From the NCBI GenBank assembly GCA_041749275.1, contig JBGTBQ010000264.1, positions 1-38,205 on the forward strand: a stretch of 38,205 bases of DNA, given 5' to 3'. Under the pieces are notes generated by a model. The model had not been told where the DNA came from, searched no databases, and saw nothing but the letters and a program-made list of their open reading frames with translations. The position numbers and the translations under genes are program-made. Source of the stretch: JBGTBQ01 sp041749275 (GTDB lineage: Bacteria; Acidobacteriota; Blastocatellia; Pyrinomonadales; Pyrinomonadaceae). Positions 16,649 to 24,175 of this stretch are shown piece after piece; the first letter of the stretch is position 1; the number at the start of each line of letters is the position of its first letter.

Positions 16649-17665
16649 ATGGAAAACCACGGCCACCGTCCCGAACGCGCGAAGCCGCTCGCCAGTCTCT
16701 CGCTCGACCTCGACAACAAGTGGTCGTATATGAAGACGCACGGCGACGCGGGTTGGGAAAGCTTTCCTTCATATCTCGACGTGGTCGTGCCGCGCGCGCT
16801 CGACTTCCTCAAAGAGCACAACCTTCAGATCACCTTCTTCATCGTCGGACAGGACGCGGCGCTCGATAAAAACCACGAGGCGCTCGCGCTCATCCCCCGC
16901 GCCGGGCACGAGATCGGCAACCACTCGTTCCACCATGAACCGTGGCTGCACCTCTACACCGAGACCGAACTCGACGCGGAACTAGCTCGCGCCGAAGAAC
17001 ACATCGAACGCGCGACCGGGCAGCGCCCCGTCGGTTTTCGCGGCCCCGGCTTTAGCCTCTCGCACCAGACGTTGCGCGCGCTCGCGCGGCGCGGCTACGA
17101 ATACGACGCCTCGACCTTCCCGACCTTTCTCGGCCCGCTGGCGCGCGCCTACTACTTTATGACGGCGAAGCTCGACGCCGAAGAGATGGAGAAGCGCAAA
17201 AGCCTGTTCGGTAAATTCAGCGAGGGCTTGCGCCCGCTCAAACCCTATCGCTGGCGTGTTGACGGCGCGACGCTCGTCGAGATTCCCGTCACGACGATGC
17301 CGGTCTTCAAGCTTCCCATCCACGTCAGCTATTTGCTCTACCTCGGCCAGTTCGCGCCGCGCCTCGCGCTTCTCTATTTCCGGACGGCGCTCGCGCTCTG
17401 CCGCGCGACCGGCACCGGAGTGTCGCTGCTCCTGCACCCGCTCGATTTTCTCGGCACCGAAGATGCTCCCGAACTCGCCTTTTTCCCCGCGATGCGCCGG
17501 CCCGCCGCCGAAAAAATCGCTCTCGTCGGCGAGGCGCTCCGTCTGCTCGCCGCGAGCTTCGAGGTCGTGACGCTGCGGCGGCACGCGCGCGAAGCCGCCG
17601 CGGCGTCGCCGGAAATTCCGCTCGTCGAAGCCCGTTCGCTCGACACAGCCGCCTCGGAAGTCTGA
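16649..17665 (+). CDS. polysaccharide deacetylase (NodB domain)
   Basis: This is a metal-dependent carbohydrate esterase 4-type enzyme removing N- or O-acetyl groups from a glycan. SLDLDNKW carries the acidic motif (Asp20, Asp22), GHEIGNHSFHH the zinc pair His92/His96, GFRGPGFS motif 3 and LLLHPLDFL the last histidine, so the active site looks complete, unlike that of the fusion protein upstream. Length is 338 residues. There is no signal peptide, so it acts in the cytoplasm or by another export route. It follows the palindromic repeat; a weak promoter-like pair (TTGTCC at 16606, TAAGAC at 16631) could give it separate expression, but I do not rely on it. Confidence 0.9.
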   Translation: MENHGHRPERAKPLASLSLDLDNKWSYMKTHGDAGWESFPSYLDVVVPRALDFLKEHNLQITFFIVGQDAALDKNHEALALIPRAGHEIGNHSFHHEPWLHLYTETELDAELARAEEHIERATGQRPVGFRGPGFSLSHQTLRALARRGYEYDASTFPTFLGPLARAYYFMTAKLDAEEMEKRKSLFGKFSEGLRPLKPYRWRVDGATLVEIPVTTMPVFKLPIHVSYLLYLGQFAPRLALLYFRTALALCRATGTGVSLLLHPLDFLGTEDAPELAFFPAMRRPAAEKIALVGEALRLLAASFEVVTLRRHAREAAAASPEIPLVEARSLDTAASEV

Positions 17666-17717
17666 GCGTTATGGCTGGGAGCGCAGGCCGAAGCCCGCGC
17701 TCCCAGCCTCGCATTGC

Positions 17718-19277
17718 ATGGCAAAATCGCTCCCGACAATCGAACACCATTCCGCGACGCCGAACGCGCGCGCATGGTCGTCCGTCTCGGAGCGCACAGT
17801 CGTTTACGCGCTCGTCCTCATCAACCTCTGCGTCACGCTCCCGCTCGCCTACCATCTCAACATCTGGACGGACGAGGCGTACACGCTCCACACGACGACG
17901 AACGGCCCCCTCTTCGCGTGGCATCGAGCGATCAACTTCGAGCTTCAACCTCCGCTCTACTTCGTGCTGCTCAACCTGTGGCGCGAACTTAACGGCTCGA
18001 TCTTTTTCGCGCGCCTCTTTTCGGTCATCTGTATCGCGCTTGCGGTCTGGGTCGCCGCCGCGTTGTCGCGCCGCTACGTCCCGCGCGTTCATGCGGGCTG
18101 GCTGGCCGGCGTGGTCGCGCTCCACCCGTTCGCGGTCTGGGCGGCGCTGGAGATTCGCGTCTACGCGCTCGTCATCCTGCTCTCGGCGCTGCTGCTCCAA
18201 CTCTTTTTCGACGGCTACCTTGCGCGTGAGGTGCGACCGGCGCGCGCGCGCGCGTTGTATCTATTGCTCTCCATCCTTGCGCTCTACACGCACTACTACC
18301 TCGGCTTTCTCCTCGTCGGTTGTGCGTGCGTCCTGCTGCTCCGCCGAGACTGGCGCGTGCTGCGCTCTTATTTATTGGGGATGTTGGCGGTCGCCATTTG
18401 CTTCACGCCGCTGGCTCTCACCGTCCGCGAGCAGATGCGCGTGCTCAATGCGTCCGGCGGGCGTGCCGTCGCGCCCGCCGAGGCGTTGAAGATTCTCTAC
18501 TGGCGGCTTTACGAGTATGCGCTGCCGATTGAGTGGCTGCCGTCGCCGACGCTCAGGAGTTGGCTGGTGCGCTTCGGCTTCGTCGCCGCGTTGGGCGTAC
18601 TCTTCATGTCGCTACGGCGACGCGCGGCGCAACGCTTTCCCGCCGCCCCGCTAGCGCTCACGGCGACGGTGGCGGCGCTCTTCCTCGTCCCGCTGCTCTC
18701 GACGGGCGAGGCGTTCACGCACGCGCGCCACACGACCGCGCTCTTCCTGCCCGTCGCGCTCTCGCTCGTCGCCCTCTTCGCCTCGTTCGAGCGGAAGAAA
18801 CTTCTCGCCGCGTGGGCGCTGCTCTCGTGCTCGTTCTACGCCGTCTCTCTCTTTTCGACTTACGCTCCGCTCGCCAAGACCGGCGACTGGGCGCGCGTCG
18901 CGGCCTATCTCCGCGCGCACGAACAACCCGGCCAGCCCGTCCTCGTCTTCCGCGCCAGCGCCGCGCTTCCGCTCGCGCATTACTACGGAGGCCCGAACCC
19001 GCTCGTGCCGCTGCCGCGCGCGGCAAACCTTGCAACCTACGACCTCAACAGCGACATTCTCGGCGGCGAACGCGACATCATCGAGGCGCTGGCGCGTGTG
19101 CCCGGCGAGCACGAACGCCTCTGGCTCGTCACCGAAACTCCCTGCGAATACCTCGGCATAGACTTCAACTGCGCGGCGCTGGAAGGTTTCGTCAAAGAGA
19201 ACTACACCGTCGAGTCGTCGCAACACTTTCTGAACGCGAAGGTGCGGCGACTGCGTCAAGTTTTCGCTAATCCTTGA
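17718..19277 (+). CDS. GT-C membrane glycosyltransferase (family 39-like)
   Basis: The 519-residue integral membrane protein has about ten hydrophobic segments starting at residue 27. The first periplasmic loop contains IWTDEAYTLH (Asp52-Glu53), the catalytic acidic motif of GT-C/PMT-like enzymes, followed by LQPPLYFVLL and HPFAVWAALEIRVYAL, equivalent to the 'YSQEARMY' region. The soluble C-terminal part (from about 390) ends with a possible periplasmic domain. It probably transfers a sugar from a polyprenyl phosphate donor. It is the last gene of the polysaccharide cluster, 52 nt after the deacetylase, and resembles in architecture, not in close sequence, the transferase at 6396-7961. Confidence 0.85.
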   Translation: MAKSLPTIEHHSATPNARAWSSVSERTVVYALVLINLCVTLPLAYHLNIWTDEAYTLHTTTNGPLFAWHRAINFELQPPLYFVLLNLWRELNGSIFFARLFSVICIALAVWVAAALSRRYVPRVHAGWLAGVVALHPFAVWAALEIRVYALVILLSALLLQLFFDGYLAREVRPARARALYLLLSILALYTHYYLGFLLVGCACVLLLRRDWRVLRSYLLGMLAVAICFTPLALTVREQMRVLNASGGRAVAPAEALKILYWRLYEYALPIEWLPSPTLRSWLVRFGFVAALGVLFMSLRRRAAQRFPAAPLALTATVAALFLVPLLSTGEAFTHARHTTALFLPVALSLVALFASFERKKLLAAWALLSCSFYAVSLFSTYAPLAKTGDWARVAAYLRAHEQPGQPVLVFRASAALPLAHYYGGPNPLVPLPRAANLATYDLNSDILGGERDIIEALARVPGEHERLWLVTETPCEYLGIDFNCAALEGFVKENYTVESSQHFLNAKVRRLRQVFANP

Positions 19278-19382
19278 CGCGCTACCGCGCCGCGCATACT
19301 ATTGCGACCTGCTTGGTCGGGCTGGAAGTGTTCGAGAACTATAAGATGTAACCTTGCTGCCCTTCACTCATGACCTCCGAAG

Positions 19383-19411
19383 GTGATGTTTTATAACTTG
19401 CGAGTTATAAT
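19383..19411 (+). promoter_or_regulatory. promoter and palindromic operator of the TAC module
   Basis: A perfect 8-bp inverted repeat with a 4-nt centre (TTATAACT-TGCG-AGTTATAA, 19391-19410) covers a consensus -10 box TATAAT (19406-19411). The -35 (GTGATG at 19383, 17-nt spacing) is poor. The layout is typical of antitoxin autorepression. Transcription would begin near 19418, leaving only about 9 nt before the toxin ATG and no Shine-Dalgarno. Confidence 0.65.
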
Positions 19412-19426
19412 GAATCGTGCTAAAAC

Positions 19427-19798
19427 ATGGCTTGGGAAGTTCTCTTCTACGAAACCCGAAATGGTCGAACGCCAATAGCCGATTTTCTTGATGGCCTTTC
19501 AGTAAAGGCGCGGGAAAAGTGTCTCAGTTATGTTGAACTGCTGGTCGAAAAAGGCTTCTCTCTTCCCTCAAACTATATAAAAAAAGTTGAAGGCGAACTT
19601 TGGGAACTGAGACCCGAATTCGGTGGCACGGAGTATCGGTTATTCTACTTTTTAATGGTCAAAGATAAGTTCGTTGTCGTCCACGCTTTCGTTAAGCGGA
19701 CTCAGAGAACGCCGCCACGGGAAATCACGACGGCCCTCAATCGGGTTGAGGAAATTAAGGTAAGGCAGGCTGAAGGAGAGTTCGATGAAGTCTTATAA
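19427..19798 (+). CDS. higB: HigB/RelE-like toxin of a toxin-antitoxin-chaperone module
   Basis: The 123-residue protein belongs to the RelE/HigB (phage Gp49-like) fold. ELWELRPEFGGTEYRLFYF and VVVHAFVKRTQRTPPREI are the core strands and the basic, Lys/Arg-rich catalytic surface of these ribosome-dependent mRNA endonucleases. It is translated from a nearly leaderless start without a Shine-Dalgarno, which should keep its level low. The DNA is visibly less GC-rich than the surroundings, suggesting acquisition by transfer. Its end overlaps the antitoxin by 14 nt. The order toxin-antitoxin-SecB is that of M. tuberculosis Rv1955-Rv1957 (known from the literature). Confidence 0.9.
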   Translation: MAWEVLFYETRNGRTPIADFLDGLSVKAREKCLSYVELLVEKGFSLPSNYIKKVEGELWELRPEFGGTEYRLFYFLMVKDKFVVVHAFVKRTQRTPPREITTALNRVEEIKVRQAEGEFDEVL

Positions 19799-20201
19799 GG
19801 TTTACCTTGAGCGTCAGATGCGAGACCCCGCTTTCGCGGAAGGATACATCCGCACGCGCGAAGATTTGGAGTTTGCGGTTTCTCTCGCCGCCCGGCGGGA
19901 GGAGTTAGGGCTGACTCAGCAGGCACTCGCAGACTTGATGGGGATTAAGCAGCCCATGATCGCCCGAATAGAGGGCGGCCAACTCCCGACGCCAGCCACC
20001 TTACGCAAACTAGCAGGCGCGCTGCGCGCGGTCGTGGTCATCACTCCCGCGAAGATTGGCTTAGAACCTATTTTTGATGCAGAGGCGGAGCGCGTGGCAG
20101 TACAATCGGCCTTGATCGGGGAAGAGTACGAGAGAGTCTTCGCCGACGGATTTGACTACTCAGCGGAAGAGAACGATGGAGCACTCTCATTTAAGGCTTG
20201 A
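19785..20201 (+). CDS. higA: HigA-like helix-turn-helix antitoxin
   Basis: A strong AAGGAGAG lies just before the ATG, inside the toxin gene. Residues 1-35 (MKSYKVYLERQMRDPAF...) are the toxin-facing segment of HigA-type proteins. Residues about 38-66 are an XRE-family helix-turn-helix (LGLTQQALADLMGIKQPMIA), which should bind the palindrome at 19391-19410. The last 50 or so residues (89-138) extend beyond the DNA-binding domain and end in an acidic, Tyr/Phe-containing tail. By analogy with the M. tuberculosis system this could be the chaperone-addiction region that makes the antitoxin depend on the SecB-like partner. The strong ribosome binding site compared with the toxin's absent one fits antitoxin excess. 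Confidence 0.9.
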   Translation: MKSYKVYLERQMRDPAFAEGYIRTREDLEFAVSLAARREELGLTQQALADLMGIKQPMIARIEGGQLPTPATLRKLAGALRAVVVITPAKIGLEPIFDAEAERVAVQSALIGEEYERVFADGFDYSAEENDGALSFKA

Positions 20202-20748
20202 AGGCTACTACTTCAGGGAGTTTGCGTTCTCTGTGCGGGACGACATGGATGATAAGGTTCCGGTCTCGCTGCCCACGGTTCTGCATGTTCATCCTCGCGA
20301 ACGGTTAACGGGATACCGTCTGTCATCAAGCACTGAGTATGCATTCGAAAGCAATCAGGAAAATGCGAACAGGTTTCGCGTAGTGATGACGATAGCTACG
20401 AAAGAGGACGAAAAGAATTTTTTCCCTTACTCTTTCAAGCTTGCAATGGTCGGTTACTTCAGGCTCGCCGAGGGCATGTCTGACGATCTAATAAAAATCC
20501 TCGTCTCTTCAGCTGCCCCTTCAACTCTGTACTCTCTAGCCAGAGAGTTTATCGCCGCGACGACGGGGCGCGGCCCTTTCCCCGGGGCGGTACTCCCGCT
20601 CGTGGCTATAGAGCCAAGAGATTTTGATGTAAGTTTGCTTAAAGGGGCGGCAGCTGCGACTAAGGCTGCACCTGCCGCCCAGCCTCGGAAGAAAAAGTCC
20701 ACTAAGAAAAGCAAGAAGCGCCGCTCCGCAAGATCACCCAAGAAATAG
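20176..20748 (+). CDS. SecB-like chaperone of the TAC module with a basic C-terminal tail
   Basis: I take the ATG at 20176, which follows GGAAGAG with 4 nt spacing and overlaps the antitoxin by 26 nt; an upstream ATG (20152) is less well supported. Residues 5-100 match the SecB antiparallel sheet (LEGYYFREFAFSV, RFRVVMTIATKED, SFKLAMVGYFRL). Residues 116-143 match the SecB helix signature (LYSLAREFIAATTGRGPFP). In TAC systems the solitary SecB-like protein protects the antitoxin from aggregation and proteolysis and helps it neutralise the toxin. After about residue 156 there is an unusual Ala- then Lys/Arg-rich tail (QPRKKKSTKKSKKRR... to residue 190), like histone H1 or ribosome-binding tails; classical SecB lacks this. 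Confidence 0.88.
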   Translation: MEHSHLRLEGYYFREFAFSVRDDMDDKVPVSLPTVLHVHPRERLTGYRLSSSTEYAFESNQENANRFRVVMTIATKEDEKNFFPYSFKLAMVGYFRLAEGMSDDLIKILVSSAAPSTLYSLAREFIAATTGRGPFPGAVLPLVAIEPRDFDVSLLKGAAAATKAAPAAQPRKKKSTKKSKKRRSARSPKK

Positions 20749-21097
20749 CTGCGATCACACTCTCACCTCAGCCCAATTACTAACCCGGCGGAGTTTCATC
20801 TCTGTCACTCAGGCGCTTTGCCAAATGTGAAGCGCCCCGCGTTGCCGATGTGAGGCCGGCAATTCGATCTCACGATTGCCGAGGGATCGTGAAAAGAGAG
20901 GGCGACGGGTTTGCGAAACCGGTTCTCAATGCCCCAGCTTGTGGCGGAGATGTTTTACTCATTTGCCTGTTTCGCCGTCTCCTAATTTTCCTGTCCACTC
21001 CTCTCCTATACTCCTCTTCTCGCTTTCATTTCCCGGTTGCTGTAAACTTCCTTTCCAATCCAAAAAATCCGAGCGCGACCAAAGGAGAGCACCACTC
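20749..21097. other. intergenic region before citrate synthase
   Basis: Directly after the TAC module lie two small inverted repeats (20812-20818 with 20830-20836; 20857-20863 with 20875-20881), possibly a terminator without a T-run. From 20970 to 21030 the plus strand is C/T-rich. It contains TATACT at 21007-21012, the best -10 candidate for gltA, but without a good -35. An AGGAGAG Shine-Dalgarno sits at 21083-21089. I see no gene here, although the frame of gltA is open back to 20876. Confidence 0.5.
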
Positions 21098-22423
21098 ATG
21101 AGCGCGAACAAGCACACCCTGACGATCACCGACAACCGGACGGGTAAGCAGTACGAAATTCCCATCGAGAACGGCGCCATCAAGGCGATGGACCTCAGAC
21201 AGATCAAGACCGGCGACGATGATTTCGGGATGATGACCTACGACCCGGCCTTTATGAATACCGCTTCGTGCAAGAGCACCATCACCTACATAGACGGCGA
21301 CAAGGGCGAGCTTGAGTATCGCGGCTATCCGATTGACCAACTGGCCGAGCAGAGCACCTATCTTGAGGTCGCTTACCTGCTGCTCTACGGCGAGTTGCCG
21401 ACCGCCGAACAGCTCAAGCAGTGGACGTGGGACATCACGCACCACACTTTCATCAACGAGAACATCAAGAAAGTTCTGGACGGTTTCCACCACAGCGCGC
21501 ATCCGATGGGGATGTTCGAGGCGATGGTCGCCGCGCTCTCGACCTTCTACCCCGAATCGAAGAACATCCGCGACGACGCGTGCCGTCAAAAGCAGATTCA
21601 CCGCCTCATCGCCAAAGCGCCGACCATCGCCGCCTTCGCCTATCGCCACCGCGTCGGCCTGCCCATCTCGTACCCGGACAACGATCTTTCTTACGAGGGC
21701 AACTTCCTCAACATGATGTTCAAGACGACGGAGTTGAAGTACACGCCGAACCCGGTGCTTGAGAAAGCGCTCTCCGTCCTCTTCATCCTCCACGCCGACC
21801 ACGAGCAAAACTGCTCCACGAACACCATGCGCTCCATCGGCAGCGCCGAGACCGACCCCTATTCGTCGCTCGCGGGCGCCGCCGCGGCGCTCTACGGCCC
21901 GCTCCACGGCGGCGCGAACGAGGCGGTGTTGCGGATGCTCGACGAGATCGGCTCGATCAAACACGTGCCCGAATACGTCAAGCGCGTCAAGGCCGGCGAG
22001 TTCCGTCTGATGGGCTTCGGCCACCGCGTCTACAAGAACTACGACCCGCGCGCACGCATCATCAAGCAGATCGCCTACGAGGTCTTCGACGTGACGGGCA
22101 AAGACCCCTTGCTCGACCTCGCGCTCGAACTCGAACGCATCGCGCTCGAAGACGAATACTTCGTCAAGCGCCGTCTCTATCCGAACGTGGACTTCTATTC
22201 GGGGATCATCTACCGCGCGATGAAGTTCCCCGTGGACATGTTCCCGGTGCTCTTCGCCATCCCGCGCACCTCCGGCTGGCTCGCGCAATGGGTCGAGATG
22301 TTGAGCGACCCCGACCAGAAGATCGCGCGCCCACGCCAAGTCTATCTCGGCCACCGCACCCGCGACTACGTGCCGATTGAGGGGCGCAAGGCGGCGGAAG
22401 GACAGGCCGCGGCGGGCGATTAG
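21098..22423 (+). CDS. gltA: citrate synthase
   Basis: This is type II citrate synthase, condensing oxaloacetate and acetyl-CoA at the entry to the TCA cycle. The catalytic triad is visible: His in LHADHEQNCSTN, His in YGPLHGGANEAV and Asp in NVDFYSGI. Other family signatures are GELEYRGYPIDQLAEQ and MGFGHRVYKNYDPRA. The start at 21098 follows AGGAGAG at 8 nt and gives 441 residues, the usual hexameric-enzyme length; the in-frame N-terminal extension from 20876 is C/T-rich leader. The N-terminal part (TLTITDNRTGKQYEIPI) is the small beta-domain of Gram-negative-type enzymes. A strong hairpin follows. Confidence 0.96.
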   Translation: MSANKHTLTITDNRTGKQYEIPIENGAIKAMDLRQIKTGDDDFGMMTYDPAFMNTASCKSTITYIDGDKGELEYRGYPIDQLAEQSTYLEVAYLLLYGELPTAEQLKQWTWDITHHTFINENIKKVLDGFHHSAHPMGMFEAMVAALSTFYPESKNIRDDACRQKQIHRLIAKAPTIAAFAYRHRVGLPISYPDNDLSYEGNFLNMMFKTTELKYTPNPVLEKALSVLFILHADHEQNCSTNTMRSIGSAETDPYSSLAGAAAALYGPLHGGANEAVLRMLDEIGSIKHVPEYVKRVKAGEFRLMGFGHRVYKNYDPRARIIKQIAYEVFDVTGKDPLLDLALELERIALEDEYFVKRRLYPNVDFYSGIIYRAMKFPVDMFPVLFAIPRTSGWLAQWVEMLSDPDQKIARPRQVYLGHRTRDYVPIEGRKAAEGQAAAGD

Positions 22424-22430
22424 TCAGAAG

Positions 22431-22496
22431 GTAAAATCGAGAAGGAGAAGGGGCGAGAAATGCATATCCCTCGCCCCTTCTCCTTCTCGATTTTAC
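22431..22496. terminator. bidirectional terminator after citrate synthase
   Basis: A 27-bp perfect stem (22431-22457 with 22470-22496) encloses a 12-nt loop. The right arm ends in GATTTTAC. It lies between the converging gltA and the serine hydrolase gene. The ends TAAAA/TTTTA give a short U-run in both directions. Confidence 0.75.
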
Positions 22497-22543
22497 TTAT
22501 CCGCCACCCTCCTATTATTCATTCAGCAAGGACAGCACACCTC

Positions 22544-24013
22544 TCAACTCCCGACGCGCGAAAGTAACTCACGAATCTGTCTGCCGACGCCCTCGGCGCT
22601 CGGCGGGTCGTAGTTCGACATGACGATGACCGTGTAGCCGCTCGCGGGATTCACCATCAGGATGGCGTTGATGCCGGGCGCGCCGCCGGCGATGCCGAGT
22701 CCGTTGAACCCGCTCTGTTTGCCGCCGTTCTCGTCCCGGTTCATCCCGCCCGCCTGCTCCCGGAATTGCGGGACACGCAACTTTCCGCCCTCAAGCGCCG
22801 CCGCGAACTTCACCAAGTCCTCCGCGGTCGAGTAGCCGCCACCCGCCGGGCTGCCCTTCGCCGGACGCGTGTAAAAGTTATTCCGCCGCGCACCCGCGCC
22901 GCCCGCTCCCGCGCGCGTGTAACCATTTGCCAGATTCGCCACGGGCATGTCCGCTTCGTACCAATCCGTGTTTTGCATCCCGGCGGGGAGAAAAATGTTT
23001 TCGCGGACGTAGTCGTAATAATCGCGGCCCGACACCTTCTCGACGATTGCGCCGAGGACGATATAGCCGCCGTTCGAGTACTCGTTGCGCGCGCCCGGCT
23101 CGAAGCGTAACGGCTCGGCGGCGAAGAGCGGCAGAAAATCCGCGACCCTCCGCAGCCTGTCTTTCGGCGTCGCGTTGAATTTTTCGCCGAAGAAATCGCC
23201 GATGCCGGAGGACATGGAAAGCAGGTGGCGAATCGTCACCTTCTCGGCGGCGTCGCGGTTGGGATAATCCGGCAGATGCTTGCCAAGCTTGTCGTCAAGC
23301 GAGAGCTTGCCCTGTTCGACGAGTTGCCCGACGGCGATCTGCGTGAAGACCTTATTGATCGAGCCGAGGTTGAACTTCGTATCGAGGCGGTTCGGGACGT
23401 TGTGCTCTTTGCTCGCCATGCCGTAAGCACGCCCGAAGACCGGCTTCCCGTTTTTCGCGACGATCACCACGCCGGAGAACGCATCCGCCTTCACCCGTTC
23501 ATCCAACAGTTTTTCGATGGACGTGAAGGCTTCCGTCTCGCTCATCTTCGCGGCGGCGATGGCGGGCTGTGTCGCTGCCGCCGCCGATGCTTCACCGGCG
23601 GGAGGCTCCGTGTCTTCGACGCGCAAACCGAGGAACTTGTGCGGCGGCTGCGGCTCGAACTGAAAACTCATTTCGAGCCAGCCGCTCCGGCCCGCCTGCA
23701 CGAGTAGCTTGATCTCGCTCGCGCCCGCCGCAAGCACGCGCCGCGCGTCGAGACGCCCAAACTCCGCGCGCATCTCGCGGTAGCGTTCGAGCCGCGCCTC
23801 GACGGGGCGGTGCTTCAGCGCCTCCGCCGCCACGTGCGCCGTGAAGAACTCGCGCATTGCCGCCTCGTCTCCCGAATTGAAGGCTTTGAAGTAGGCTTCA
23901 ACGCGGCGGCCCGCCTCTGTTTCGGGCAGCTTCGCCGCCTCCGCCGTCGTGTGCGTTTGAAGCGGCCCGGTCACGTGCGCGAACAGCAATGCGCTGAGAA
24001 TTATCGTCAACAT
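22544..24013 (-). CDS. secreted serine beta-lactamase-like hydrolase (class C/CubicO family)
   Basis: The 489-residue protein starts with a short signal peptide (MLTIILSALLFAHV). Residues about 35-135 form an alpha/beta domain of SnoaL/DUF-type found before such hydrolases. Residues 165-485 form the class C beta-lactamase/DD-peptidase fold with SxxK in GSINKVFT (Ser218, Lys221) and YxN in YSN (Tyr312-Asn314). The third motif, usually HxG or KTG, reads GIAGGAPG here, as in many non-lactamase esterases and peptidases of the family. Likely a periplasmic esterase or D-amino-acid peptidase; drug resistance should not be inferred from the fold. It converges with gltA across a strong hairpin. Confidence 0.88.
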   Translation of the reverse strand: MLTIILSALLFAHVTGPLQTHTTAEAAKLPETEAGRRVEAYFKAFNSGDEAAMREFFTAHVAAEALKHRPVEARLERYREMRAEFGRLDARRVLAAGASEIKLLVQAGRSGWLEMSFQFEPQPPHKFLGLRVEDTEPPAGEASAAAATQPAIAAAKMSETEAFTSIEKLLDERVKADAFSGVVIVAKNGKPVFGRAYGMASKEHNVPNRLDTKFNLGSINKVFTQIAVGQLVEQGKLSLDDKLGKHLPDYPNRDAAEKVTIRHLLSMSSGIGDFFGEKFNATPKDRLRRVADFLPLFAAEPLRFEPGARNEYSNGGYIVLGAIVEKVSGRDYYDYVRENIFLPAGMQNTDWYEADMPVANLANGYTRAGAGGAGARRNNFYTRPAKGSPAGGGYSTAEDLVKFAAALEGGKLRVPQFREQAGGMNRDENGGKQSGFNGLGIAGGAPGINAILMVNPASGYTVIVMSNYDPPSAEGVGRQIRELLSRVGS

Positions 24014-24064
24014 GATTTCTTTCCTCTCGAAGTTAATCGGGCGTGAGAGCTGAAAGACACGCGG

Positions 24065-24091
24065 GCCGGGGCGGCAACAGACCGCCCCGGC
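24065..24091. terminator. GC hairpin downstream of PPDK
   Basis: GCCGGGGCGG (24065-24074) pairs perfectly with 24082-24091 over a 7-nt loop, about 85 nt after the PPDK stop on the minus strand. The same ten bases occur again near 24129. There is no U-run, so termination is only suggested. Confidence 0.35.
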
Positions 24092-24175
24092 TGAGTCGTG
24101 ACCCGATCAGCTTTCCGGTCACTATTCAGCCGGGGCGGCGCGAGAGTTCCAAAATGTCGCGGCGGTGAGCGCCCG

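Noticed and set aside
19427..20748. Prophage remnant, because the toxin belongs to a family first named from phage proteins.
   Set aside because: No integrase, structural or lysis genes and no attachment-site repeats are visible.
20876..21097. In-frame N-terminal extension of citrate synthase.
   Set aside because: The extension is encoded by C/T-rich leader, has no citrate synthase similarity, and a strong Shine-Dalgarno precedes the internal ATG at 21098.
22544..24013. Antibiotic-resistance beta-lactamase.
   Set aside because: The SxxK and YxN motifs fit the wider esterase/peptidase family; the third motif and the extra N-terminal domain are unlike true class C beta-lactamases.
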